Shown here: positions 25,594 to 33,305 of the stretch, in pieces | Layout: the number at the start of each line of letters is the position of its first letter | Numbering within the stretch: the first letter of the stretch is position 1 | Assembly (NCBI RefSeq): GCF_019049245.1 | Contig: NZ_JAGMUK010000027.1 | Location: 1 to 44,918 of the forward strand | DNA length: 44,918 nt | Direction: 5' to 3' | From: Streptomyces sp. AC555_RSS877 | Lineage (GTDB): Bacteria; Actinomycetota; Actinomycetes; Streptomycetales; Streptomycetaceae | Translations under genes and position numbers: made by a program | Notes under the pieces: model-generated | The model's database searches: none | Told to the model about the DNA's origin: nothing | What the model saw: only the letters and a program-made list of their open reading frames with translations

Positions 25594-26838
25594 TTAACTG
25601 TTGAGGGAGTCGAGAGAAGGGCCGAGGATCCAGCTGGCGATCTCTCGGATCGCGCCGTCGCCACCGGGGACGGTGGTGACCGCGCGTGCGGCGCCGCGCA
25701 CCACGTCGTGGGCGCTCGCGACCGCCACGGGCCAGCCCACGAGGGCGAAGCACGGGAGGTCGTTGACGTCGTTGCCGACGTAGAGCACGCGCTCGGGCGC
25801 GATGCCCTGCTCCTCGCACCACTGCTTCAGTGCGAGGTCCTTGCGGTCGATGCCGTGCAGGACCGGGATTCTGAGCTTCCGGGCCCGGGCGGCGACGACC
25901 GGGTTCTGCTCCGTGGAGAGGATCAGCATCTTCAGGCCGCTGTTGCGCAGGGCGGCGATGCCGAGGCCGTCTCCGCGGTGCACGGAGACGAACTCCTTTC
26001 CATCGGCGTCGATCAGCACCCGGTCGTCGGTCTGGGTGCCGTCGAAGTCCAGTACGACCGCGTCGATGTCGTCGGCGGCGGGAAGGGCGCCGGGACGGTC
26101 CGCGTCGAAGAGGGGGGCCAGTGCGCGGGCGCGGGCCAGGTCGTGCGGGTCGTCGATCTCCAGCACACGGGCCGGGTCCGTGCGGACCAGTTCGGTGTGG
26201 CCGAAGAAGCGGTGCCGGTGCTTGCGGAAGCCGGCCGCGTCCATGGCGTAGGCGGCGCCGGTCTCCAGGAAGTCCTGGGGGCGGTCCTGGCGGCGGGGGC
26301 GGTAGGACTTGTCGTGGTTGACGCCGTGACCGCCGCGCTCGACGCCGGAGTCGGCCGCCTGGTCCGCGTCCCGCCACACGAATCCGTGGAACGGCGCCAC
26401 GGTCACCGCGGTGTCCGCCCCGTTCTCGACGACGGCGGCCGCGACGCCCTCGACGTCCTCGCGGGCGATGAACGGGCTGGTGCACTGCACGAGGAGGACC
26501 ACCTCGACGGCCGCGCCGTGCAGGGCCTCGTGGGCCTCCATCGCGTGCAGGACCGCGGCCTCCGAGGTGGCCAGGTCGCCGGCGATGGCGGCCGGCCGCA
26601 GCACGACCTCCGCACCGGCCTGGCGGGCGGCGGCCGCGATGGCCTGGTCGTCGGTGGAGACGACCACGTCCGTGACCAGCCGGGTCGCACGGCACTCGCG
26701 CACCGCTCGCGCCACCAGCGGGACACCGCCGACGGGGGCGAGGTTCTTCGCGGGCACGCCCTTGGAGCCGCCGCGCGCGGGGATCACCGCGAGCACGCGG
26801 CGCACGGAGGCGCCTTGGCCCGCTGCCGGGTGGGACAT
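25594..26838 (-). CDS. CMP-nonulosonate synthetase fused to HAD phosphatase
   Basis: Bifunctional 414-residue protein. Residues about 14-240 are a CMP-acylneuraminate cytidylyltransferase: IPARGGSKGVPAKNL (nucleotide loop), VVSTDDQAI, LVQCTSPF and LETGAAYAMD. Residues about 256-405 are a KdsC-like HAD phosphatase with nucleophile D264 and D266 in LDFDGTQTDD, then STEQNP and YVGNDVNDLPCFALVG. It could dephosphorylate a Kdn 9-phosphate and then activate Kdn with CTP, two consecutive steps. AAGGAGT precedes ATG 26838. It lies 13 bases before neuB. The frame upstream to 28158 is antisense noise within the neighbour. Confidence 0.92.
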   Translation of the reverse strand: MSHPAAGQGASVRRVLAVIPARGGSKGVPAKNLAPVGGVPLVARAVRECRATRLVTDVVVSTDDQAIAAAARQAGAEVVLRPAAIAGDLATSEAAVLHAMEAHEALHGAAVEVVLLVQCTSPFIAREDVEGVAAAVVENGADTAVTVAPFHGFVWRDADQAADSGVERGGHGVNHDKSYRPRRQDRPQDFLETGAAYAMDAAGFRKHRHRFFGHTELVRTDPARVLEIDDPHDLARARALAPLFDADRPGALPAADDIDAVVLDFDGTQTDDRVLIDADGKEFVSVHRGDGLGIAALRNSGLKMLILSTEQNPVVAARARKLRIPVLHGIDRKDLALKQWCEEQGIAPERVLYVGNDVNDLPCFALVGWPVAVASAHDVVRGAARAVTTVPGGDGAIREIASWILGPSLDSLNS

Positions 26839-26861
26839 GGGGTCTACTCCTTGAAGAGAGG

Positions 26862-28223
26862 TCACAGCTCCCCCATCCGCCGGATGACGGGAGCCACCCG
26901 CTGCACTCCGTGCCGGTAGGCGCCGCGCGCCGCCCGGCGCACGATCTGCCGGACCGGGCCCGGCTCCTTGTCGGCGGCGGGCGCGCCGGGCAGCGGGCTG
27001 CCGTCCGGGCCGAGGTGGTGGCGGGCGAGGATGCCGGGCAGGTAGCCGGGCGCGGTCGCGGGGGTGTAGTACGGGGTCAGCGGGGGCAGTTCGGGCGCGG
27101 CCAGCAGCTTGGCGATCCGCTCCCGCGCCGCGTCGAAGGCGTGGGCGTACGAGCCGGCCCCGGAGGGGGAGTCCGCGGCCGCGACGCCCTGCCGGGCCAC
27201 CCACTCCTCGTCGGGCGCCGGGCGGTGGCCGGCGTCGAGCTGGTCCCAGGAGGCGAGGCAGCCGGAGCCGACGAAGTGGTGGTTGCCGAGCACTTCGCGG
27301 ACGCCGAGGTCGGTGAGCACCACGGTGGGGATGCGGCGGTGCAGTGATTCCAGGGCGGCGGTCGAGCTGACGGTGACCAGCAGGTCGGTGCGGTCGAGCA
27401 CCTCGCCCATGTGGCCGTAGACCAGACGGAAGTTGGGCGGCAGGCCGGTGCGCTGCGCCAGCTTCTGGTACGGCAACTCCTCGAGGTGGGTGGTGTGTTC
27501 GCCCGGCTTGGAGCGCAGCTTCAGCACCACCTCGCGGTCGGGGTGCGTCCGGGCGTGCCGGACGAGCCGGTCCAGCAGGTACGTACGGTCCTTGCGGCTG
27601 TCCGGGACGGACGGCTGGGCGGCGAAGACCACCGTGTAGGGGTCGTGCTCGCCCGTGTAGGGGGCTCCGCCGAGGAACGGGAGTGCCACCTCGGTCACCG
27701 ACGAGGCGTCGGCGCCCACGCCCTCGTACACCGCGCGGAAACGCTCGGCGTCCTGGCGGGAGTTGGCGAGGACGAGATCGGCGCCGTGCCGCAGCAGGAG
27801 GCCGTCGGCGAGCTTCTCGTAGACGACACCCACATAGCCGGTGACGATGACGGGACGCTTCTCGCGGCCCTCCCAGACCCGCCCCAGGCCGTGCAGCATC
27901 GCCTGGACGCCGCCGCCGACGAGGGCGATGACGACGACGTCGTACTCCTCCTCGGCCATGGCGCGCAGGAACTCGACCGCGGTGACCTCGCGCAGCGAGT
28001 CGGCGCGCACCCCCACTTCCTCCAGCTGGCGGGGCGTGGGCGTGGCCCGGCCGCGCAGCAGGAATCCGCTCAGGGCGGGGCCGGCTTGCGCGTCGTCGCG
28101 CGATGCGGCTTCCATGGACGGGCCCGGCGTGATGCGGTCCGCGGTCAGCGCACCCCATTTCCAGCGGGTGTCCGAGTCCGCGAGGACGGCGATTCGCGGG
28201 GTGTTCCTTGTACGTGGTGGCAC
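26862..28223 (-). CDS. Putative glycosyltransferase (DUF6716-like)
   Basis: A 453-residue cytosolic protein, first of the NeuB operon. N-terminal half: TPRIAVLADSDTRWKWGAL, then EEYDVVVIALVGGGVQAML and VTGYVGVVYEKLADGLLLR; C-terminal half: VFAAQPSVPDSRKDR, VVLKLRSKPGEHTTH, RTDLLVTVSSTAALESLHR and GNHHFVGSGC. The two-half Rossmann layout with KLR and SST-A-LE motifs looks like a GT-B transferase related to polysialyl/CDP-glycerol-type enzymes and matches the family called DUF6716. Donor and acceptor unknown. GTG 28223 is preceded by TAGCGT seven bases upstream (plus-strand 28231-28236), suggesting a leaderless mRNA; the frame could start at 28244. Confidence 0.75.
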   Translation of the reverse strand: MPPRTRNTPRIAVLADSDTRWKWGALTADRITPGPSMEAASRDDAQAGPALSGFLLRGRATPTPRQLEEVGVRADSLREVTAVEFLRAMAEEEYDVVVIALVGGGVQAMLHGLGRVWEGREKRPVIVTGYVGVVYEKLADGLLLRHGADLVLANSRQDAERFRAVYEGVGADASSVTEVALPFLGGAPYTGEHDPYTVVFAAQPSVPDSRKDRTYLLDRLVRHARTHPDREVVLKLRSKPGEHTTHLEELPYQKLAQRTGLPPNFRLVYGHMGEVLDRTDLLVTVSSTAALESLHRRIPTVVLTDLGVREVLGNHHFVGSGCLASWDQLDAGHRPAPDEEWVARQGVAAADSPSGAGSYAHAFDAARERIAKLLAAPELPPLTPYYTPATAPGYLPGILARHHLGPDGSPLPGAPAADKEPGPVRQIVRRAARGAYRHGVQRVAPVIRRMGEL

Positions 28224-28408
28224 GAGGAAGACGCTAGGAAGCAATTTCTAGGTGCGGCCCAACCGGGAATCAACGAAAAGTTAACAACAGCCCACCGAGA
28301 GCCGAACTGGCCCGCGGAATAGGGAAAAGTAGCGGGGATGCACCATTCCGACACATGGAGTTCACCCCCCGTACGTGCACCGTACGGTTCTGCTGCCGGA
28401 CCGGCTCC

Positions 28409-28414
28409 TAGGGT
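28409..28414 (+). promoter_or_regulatory. Candidate -10 box of a leaderless GT2 transcript
   Basis: TAGGGT lies seven bases before the GTG at 28422 and no Shine-Dalgarno is present, so transcription probably starts at the start codon. No clear -35 was found. Confidence 0.4.
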
Positions 28415-28421
28415 TTTGCAG

Positions 28422-29408
28422 GTGCCAAAGCTTTCCGTGATCGTGCCGTTCTATAACGTGCAGCAATTCGCCCCGGACACTCTCAGAAGCCTTCGAATGA
28501 ACGCCCGGCCCGACTTCGAGTTCGTGCTGGTCGACGACAAATCGACGGACGAAACCCCGGCCATTCTCGAACGCGCTGCCGACCAGCTTTCGGATGTCGC
28601 CGAGGTGCGTTATATCCGACATGAACAGAACGGCGGGCTCGCCACCGCGCGCAACACCGGCCTGGATGCCGCGCAGGGCGAGTACCTGACGTTCCTGGAC
28701 GGCGACGACTGGCTGGCCCGCGGTTACCTCGCCGAACTGGTGTCGGCGATCGAGGGGTCGGGCTGCGACTTCGTCCGCACCGACCATGTGCAGGCCACCG
28801 CCCGCGCCCGGACCGTGCACCGGGCCCCGGTCGGCAGACGCGGCGAGGTGCTGGACCCGCGTGAGGCGATCCTGCCCGCGGACCGGACGACCTCGGTGGA
28901 CTACGCCTACGCCTGGGCCGGCGCCTACCACCGCCGTCTGCTCGACCGGGGCCTGCTGCACTTCACCGACGGGCTGCGCACGGCCGAGGACCGGCCGTGG
29001 ATCTGGAAACTGCACCGCGAGGCCGAGTCGTTCGCCGTGGTGAGCCTGCTGGGCGTGTTCTACCGGCGCGGAGTGGCCTCCTCGCTGACCCAGATCGGCG
29101 ACGCCCGCCAGCTCGACTTCATCCGCGCCTTCGACCAGGTGATCGAGGAGACGGCGGCGGACCGGGACGCCGACCGGCTGCTCCCCAAGGCGGTGCGCAC
29201 CTACTGCGCGATCATCGCCCACCATCTCTCGGACGAGTCCAAGTGGGAGCCGACCGTGGCCAAGCAGCTGCGGGCGATGAGCGCGGCGGCGATACAGCGC
29301 ATGCCGCAGGACGCGCTCGGTGACGTACTCGAGACCATGGACATGCGCCGCTCCTCCACGCTGCGGCGGCTGCGGCGCCGGGTCACCACAGCGAAGGCGG
29401 CCGCCTGA
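28422..29408 (+). CDS. GT2-family glycosyltransferase
   Basis: A 328-residue inverting GT-A transferase. The N-terminus KLSVIVPFYNVQQF is the GT2 nucleotide-sugar strand, followed by FVLVDDKSTDETPAIL, NGGLATARNTGLD and the DxD element FLDGDDWLARGYL. The C-terminal third is basic (RRSSTLRRLRRRV), suited to membrane-surface binding. Similar enzymes add sugars to wall teichoic acids. GTG 28422 is chosen as it begins exactly at the fold; the frame start 28338 has no support. Divergent from the NeuB operon and overlapping the next gene by one base (TGATG). Confidence 0.9.
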   Translation: MPKLSVIVPFYNVQQFAPDTLRSLRMNARPDFEFVLVDDKSTDETPAILERAADQLSDVAEVRYIRHEQNGGLATARNTGLDAAQGEYLTFLDGDDWLARGYLAELVSAIEGSGCDFVRTDHVQATARARTVHRAPVGRRGEVLDPREAILPADRTTSVDYAYAWAGAYHRRLLDRGLLHFTDGLRTAEDRPWIWKLHREAESFAVVSLLGVFYRRGVASSLTQIGDARQLDFIRAFDQVIEETAADRDADRLLPKAVRTYCAIIAHHLSDESKWEPTVAKQLRAMSAAAIQRMPQDALGDVLETMDMRRSSTLRRLRRRVTTAKAAA

Positions 29409-30754
29409 TGTCCCGTACCACCACCCCTGGCACCACCCAGATCTTCTGTGCCTCGACGCTGTACGGCGCCGCCACCCTGGCCGCCGCGGTCGACTCCGAC
29501 CTGTTCGCCGAGCCGGACCGCCGGGTACTGCTCGTCTTCAACAACTCCGCCACCCCCGAGACCACGCCGGCGCTCGACGAGATGCCGGGCTTCGAGCCGC
29601 TGCGCAGCCACTTCGACGACGTCCTGTCCTGGAACGAGGCCATCAGCCCCTTCCACCCCGGTTCCTGGACCCCGCGCCCCGACGACGTGCCGCTGTTCGA
29701 GCGCTACCTGCGGCTGCTGTGGGATCTCGGCGACGACCGCGTGGAGCTGGTCCTGGAGTCCATCCAGGTCACCCCCGCCCTCACGGTGGCCCAGCTGTTC
29801 ACCGGCGCGCCCGTCGACGTCTACGCCGACGGGCTGATGAGTTACGGCCCCACCCGCAACAAGCTCGACCCGCTGGTCGGCACCCGGGTGCGCCGGCTGC
29901 TGCACCTGGACCTGGTGCCGGGGCTCACGCCGATGCTGCTGACCGAGTTCGAGGTGTCGGCGCAGGTGGTGCCGACGCCGGCCTTCCTGAAGGTGATGAA
30001 CGAACTCGCCGTGTCCGTACCCGAGTTGCCGGTACTGCCGGACGGTTCGGCACTGCTGCTCGGCCAGTACCTGTCCGCGCTGAACATCCTCTCCCCCGCC
30101 GAGGAGGAGGACCTGCACGTACGGATGATGCGGGGTGCGGTCGAGCGCGGGCACCGCACGGTCGTCTTCAAACCGCATCCCACCGCGCCGGCCCGCTACA
30201 GCCGCGCCCTGGAGGCGGAGGCCGGAAAGCTGGGCGTGGACCTCACGGTGCTGGACACGCCCGTCCTCGCCGAGGTGCTGTTCGAGAAGGCGCGACCGGG
30301 GCTGGTCGTCGGCTGCTTCTCCACGGCCCTGTTCACGGCGTCCGCGTTCTACGACCTCCCCGTCGCCCGCATCGGCACCGAGCCGCTGCTGGACCGGCTG
30401 ACGCCATACCAGAACAGCAACCGGGTCCCGGTGGTGCTGGCCGACGCGGTGCTGCCGGACGTGGAGTTGCGCGGCGGCGAGGACCCGATCCCCGCCGGGG
30501 ACCTGAACGGCCTGGTCACCGCCGTCGGCTTCACCATGCAGCCGCAGATCCACCCGGGCCTGCGCCCGGCCGCGGAGCGCTACCTCGCGAAGCACTTCGG
30601 CCCGCGCACCCGCCGGTACTTCAAGCGCAAGCGGCTCACCTCGCTCGGGCTGCCCGGCGGCATTCCGGAGCGGCTGGCGTTCCTGCCGCACAGTGCGACG
30701 GCACGCCGGGTGGTGCGGCGGGCACGGGCGCTGAAGAAGGCCGTGAAGCGCTGA
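29408..30754 (+). CDS. Alpha-2,8-polysialyltransferase-family protein
   Basis: A 448-residue protein resembling the bacterial polysialyltransferase family (POLYST, PF07388-like). Segments: QIFCASTLYGAATLAAAVD at the N-terminus, VDVYADGLMSYGPTRNKL, the His-containing VVFKPHPTAPARYS (about 255-268, the HP motif of CMP-Sia GT-B enzymes) and GLVVGCFSTALFTASAF with the SS/ST motif. Basic C-terminus, no membrane helix. It would transfer nonulosonate from its CMP form to a growing chain. Translationally coupled to the GT2 gene before it; together they could make an alternating hexose-nonulosonate polymer, an inference. Confidence 0.8.
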   Translation: MSRTTTPGTTQIFCASTLYGAATLAAAVDSDLFAEPDRRVLLVFNNSATPETTPALDEMPGFEPLRSHFDDVLSWNEAISPFHPGSWTPRPDDVPLFERYLRLLWDLGDDRVELVLESIQVTPALTVAQLFTGAPVDVYADGLMSYGPTRNKLDPLVGTRVRRLLHLDLVPGLTPMLLTEFEVSAQVVPTPAFLKVMNELAVSVPELPVLPDGSALLLGQYLSALNILSPAEEEDLHVRMMRGAVERGHRTVVFKPHPTAPARYSRALEAEAGKLGVDLTVLDTPVLAEVLFEKARPGLVVGCFSTALFTASAFYDLPVARIGTEPLLDRLTPYQNSNRVPVVLADAVLPDVELRGGEDPIPAGDLNGLVTAVGFTMQPQIHPGLRPAAERYLAKHFGPRTRRYFKRKRLTSLGLPGGIPERLAFLPHSATARRVVRRARALKKAVKR

Positions 30755-30795
30755 GCGAAGCAGGGGTGAACCAGGGGGTACCTGGTGGTGTCCCT

Positions 30796-30838
30796 CCGGG
30801 AAAGGCCAGGTCACACGCCCGTGATCTGGCTTTTCCGG
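30796..30838 (+). terminator. Imperfect terminator hairpin with short T run
   Basis: The segment from CCGGGAAAGG to TCAC (30796-30814) pairs with GTGATCTGGCTTTTCCGG (30821-30838) with one bulge. It follows the polysialyltransferase-like gene and precedes the FkbM promoter. Confidence 0.55.
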
Positions 30839-30852
30839 TTGGTGCGGAGCCT

Positions 30853-30881
30853 GTGACAGGCCATGACCGCGGCTCTACCAT
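30853..30881 (+). promoter_or_regulatory. Promoter of the FkbM methyltransferase gene
   Basis: GTGACA (30853-30858), a 17-bp spacer and TACCAT (30876-30881). The transcript would begin at the ATG at 30888, so it is probably leaderless. Confidence 0.55.
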
Positions 30882-30887
30882 CGCGTG

Positions 30888-31730
30888 ATGCGTATCCCCC
30901 AGCTCGAACAAGCCAATGCCCGCATGCTGGCCCACGCACCATCCGTCCGGCCGGTCTCCACGGGCGACATCATCCGCACCCACCGCAAGAAGTTCCCGTA
31001 CCGGGGCTTCGCCGAGATCGACTCCCCTTACGGCCCGCCGTTCGTCATGTTCTGCGTGAACGACGACGCGGTCGCCCTCGACACCCTGTGGAACGGGGCG
31101 TTCGGTTACGAACCCGGCAGCCTCGGCACCTGGGCCCGCCTTGCCGCGAACAGCGCGACCATCGCCGACGTCGGGGCGCATGTCGGGTACTTCTCGCTGA
31201 TCGCGGCGCTCGCCAACCCGAACGCCAAGGTGCACGCCTTCGAGCCGGTGGACCAGGTCCACGCCCGTCTCTCGGTGAACATCCGTTCGAACAACGTCCA
31301 GAACGTGCGGCTCTACCAGGCCGGGGTGTCCAGCAGCGCCGGCTGGGCCGACATCAGCGTCCGCTTCTCGGGAAACCTGCTCTCGACCGGTTCGACCCTG
31401 GAGCACGCCGCCGCCGACGCCCAGCTGAAGCGCATCCAACTGCTGCCTCTCGACGAGGTCTTCGCCGACACCAGGCTGGACCTCGTCAAGATCGACGTCG
31501 AGGGCCACGAGATGGCGGTCCTGCAAGGGGCCCGGCAGGTGCTCAAGCGCGACCGGCCGACCGTGATGCTCGAAGCGCTGCGGGACGCTCCGCTGGACAC
31601 CCTCCTCGCCGAGTTCGACCCCCTCGGCTACGACTGCCACTGGGTCACCGAACACGACGGGACGCTTCTCCCGTGGTACGCGCCTCGTCCGCCCAGGACA
31701 CGGAACCTGCTCTTCACCCCGCACGAGTGA
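30888..31730 (+). CDS. FkbM-family SAM methyltransferase
   Basis: A 280-residue class I methyltransferase of the FkbM type, often an O-methyltransferase acting on sugars. Motif I is TIADVGAHVGYFSLIAAL (about 88-105), then VHAFEPVDQVHARLSVN, and the FkbM signature DLVKIDVEGHEMAVLQGA (about 200-217). Its place inside the glycopolymer island suggests methylation of a sugar or polyol hydroxyl on the polymer. ATG 30888 is chosen because of the promoter geometry; GTG 30885 would add one residue. Confidence 0.9.
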   Translation: MRIPQLEQANARMLAHAPSVRPVSTGDIIRTHRKKFPYRGFAEIDSPYGPPFVMFCVNDDAVALDTLWNGAFGYEPGSLGTWARLAANSATIADVGAHVGYFSLIAALANPNAKVHAFEPVDQVHARLSVNIRSNNVQNVRLYQAGVSSSAGWADISVRFSGNLLSTGSTLEHAAADAQLKRIQLLPLDEVFADTRLDLVKIDVEGHEMAVLQGARQVLKRDRPTVMLEALRDAPLDTLLAEFDPLGYDCHWVTEHDGTLLPWYAPRPPRTRNLLFTPHE

Positions 31731-31867
31731 GCCGGGTTCAAGCGAAACGGGGAAGACAGCTCCCGGACGCGACGCGTTCGGGGCAGGTTCACTGAACGCG
31801 CATAGCTTCCCCAAATGCTGCAAACAGCGTTCACGTTCATCCCGTACAGCCCCGGGGGCCGGCGGAG

Positions 31868-32893
31868 ATGACCCAGCAGGACACCCGGCCCCCCGCCCAC
31901 GTCCCGGCTCCCGTCCCGCCCGCGGCGGTCGAGCCGGGACCGGCCCGCCGGCCGCTGATCTCGTATGTGCTCCCGGTCTACAACGAGCGGGACGGTGTCG
32001 CGGCCTTCCACGCCGCGCTGACCGCCGCACTCGCCGGGCGCCCCGAGCTCGACTTCGAGCTGGTGTACGTCAACGACGGGTCCAGCGACGGGTCGCTCGC
32101 GATCCTCACGGGCCTCGCACAGCAGGATCCGCGCGTCCGGGTGGTCGACCTCGCCCGTAACTTCGGGCACCAGATCGCCATCACGGCCGGGCTCGACGTC
32201 GCCGGGGGCGACGCGGTGATCGTGATGGACACCGACCTCCAGGACCCGCCCGAGGTCAGCCTGGAGCTGGTGGACGCCTGGCGCGAGGGCGCCGACATCG
32301 TGCACGCGCGCCGGCGCAGCCGACAGGACAGCGCGTTCAAGCGGGCCACCGCGCACCTGTACTACCGCGTGCTGCGGGCCTCCACCGACGTGGACATCCC
32401 GCTGGACACCGGCGACTTCCGGCTGCTGGACCGCAAGGTCGCCGTCGAACTGCGCCGATACCGTGAGCGCAGTCGCTTCGTCCGCGGCATCGTCGCCTCG
32501 ATGGGCTACCGGCAGACCGAGGTGGCCTTCGACCGCGACGAACGGTTCGCGGGCGAGACCAAGTACCCGCTGCGCAAGATGGCCCGGCTGGCCGTCGACG
32601 GGGTCACCAGCTTCTCCACCGCACCCCTCAAGATGATCACCCGGCTCGGTTTCGTGGTGCTCGCGCTGTCGCTCGTCGGCATCCTCTACGCCCTGGCGAT
32701 GAAGTTCTTCCGGCCCGACATCACCGTTTCCGGCTGGACGATGCTGATGTGTGTCGTGCTGTTCCTCGGCGGCACCCAGATGCTGTCGCTGGGCGTGATC
32801 GGGGCGTACATAGGGCGGATATACAGCGAGACGCAGGGGCGTCCGCTGTACCTGGTGCGTGAGGTGACAGGCGGTCCGGGTGACGATGACTGA
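31868..32893 (+). CDS. GtrB-like polyprenyl-phosphate glycosyltransferase
   Basis: A 341-residue GT2 enzyme of the DPM1/GtrB group, which makes polyprenyl-phosphate-linked hexose on the inner membrane face. After a Pro-rich tail, ISYVLPVYNERDGV, LVYVNDGSSDGSLAI, LARNFGHQIAITAGLD and the metal motif VIVMDTDLQDPPE are clear. Two C-terminal membrane helices (about 250-275 and 285-312) are typical of GtrB. The stop overlaps the GtrA gene, its usual partner. The lipid-linked sugar would be used outside by a GT-C enzyme; one lies nearby at 34574. Confidence 0.93.
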   Translation: MTQQDTRPPAHVPAPVPPAAVEPGPARRPLISYVLPVYNERDGVAAFHAALTAALAGRPELDFELVYVNDGSSDGSLAILTGLAQQDPRVRVVDLARNFGHQIAITAGLDVAGGDAVIVMDTDLQDPPEVSLELVDAWREGADIVHARRRSRQDSAFKRATAHLYYRVLRASTDVDIPLDTGDFRLLDRKVAVELRRYRERSRFVRGIVASMGYRQTEVAFDRDERFAGETKYPLRKMARLAVDGVTSFSTAPLKMITRLGFVVLALSLVGILYALAMKFFRPDITVSGWTMLMCVVLFLGGTQMLSLGVIGAYIGRIYSETQGRPLYLVREVTGGPGDDD

Positions 32894-33305
32894 GACCACC
32901 GCCACCGTCGACGCGGCTCCCGAGAAGCAGAACCGCACCCTGCGCCAGCTCGTCAGTTACAGCCTCATCGGCGGCAGCGGTGTCGCCCTCGACTTCGTCG
33001 TCTTCCTGCTGCTGCACAACCTCGCCGGGATGGACGAGCAGCTCGCCAACGCGCTCAGCACCAGCCTCGGCATCGCGAACAACTTCGTGCTCAACGCGCT
33101 GTTCACCTTCGAGCGGCGTGACCGGATCCTCGTGCGCTTCCTGCGCTTCTACGCCGTCGGGCTGACCGGCATCGTCCTGACGAACCTGCTCTTCCTCGTC
33201 TTCACCGACGGGCTGGGGATCGACGCCAACCTGGTCAAGGCGGGTTCGCTGCCGCTGGTCCTGGCGCTCCAGTTCGTGCTCAACAGAAAGTGGAGCTTCG
33301 CATGA
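32880..33305 (+). CDS. GtrA-family membrane protein
   Basis: A 141-residue four-helix membrane protein of the GtrA family: QLVSYSLIGGSGVALDFVVF (first helix), LGIANNFVLNALFTFERRD in the conserved loop, then two more helices and the ending LQFVLNRKWSFA with the family Arg-Lys-Trp-Phe. GtrA proteins are thought to flip polyprenyl-phosphate sugars. GTG 32880 and ATG 32886 are both possible starts; both overlap the GtrB stop. The stop overlaps the next ATG (ATGA). Confidence 0.92.
   Translation: MTMTETTATVDAAPEKQNRTLRQLVSYSLIGGSGVALDFVVFLLLHNLAGMDEQLANALSTSLGIANNFVLNALFTFERRDRILVRFLRFYAVGLTGIVLTNLLFLVFTDGLGIDANLVKAGSLPLVLALQFVLNRKWSFA

Noticed and set aside
24642..26838. Host-like polysialic acid capsule locus
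   Set aside because: No NeuC epimerase, NeuD or capsule exporter is present, and the genus is known for Kdn-containing wall polymers, so sialic acid itself is less likely.
26839..28158. Upstream extension of the CMP-synthetase frame to 854 codons
   Set aside because: It is a shifted frame of the DUF6716-like gene; a strong ribosome site at 26838 sets the true start.
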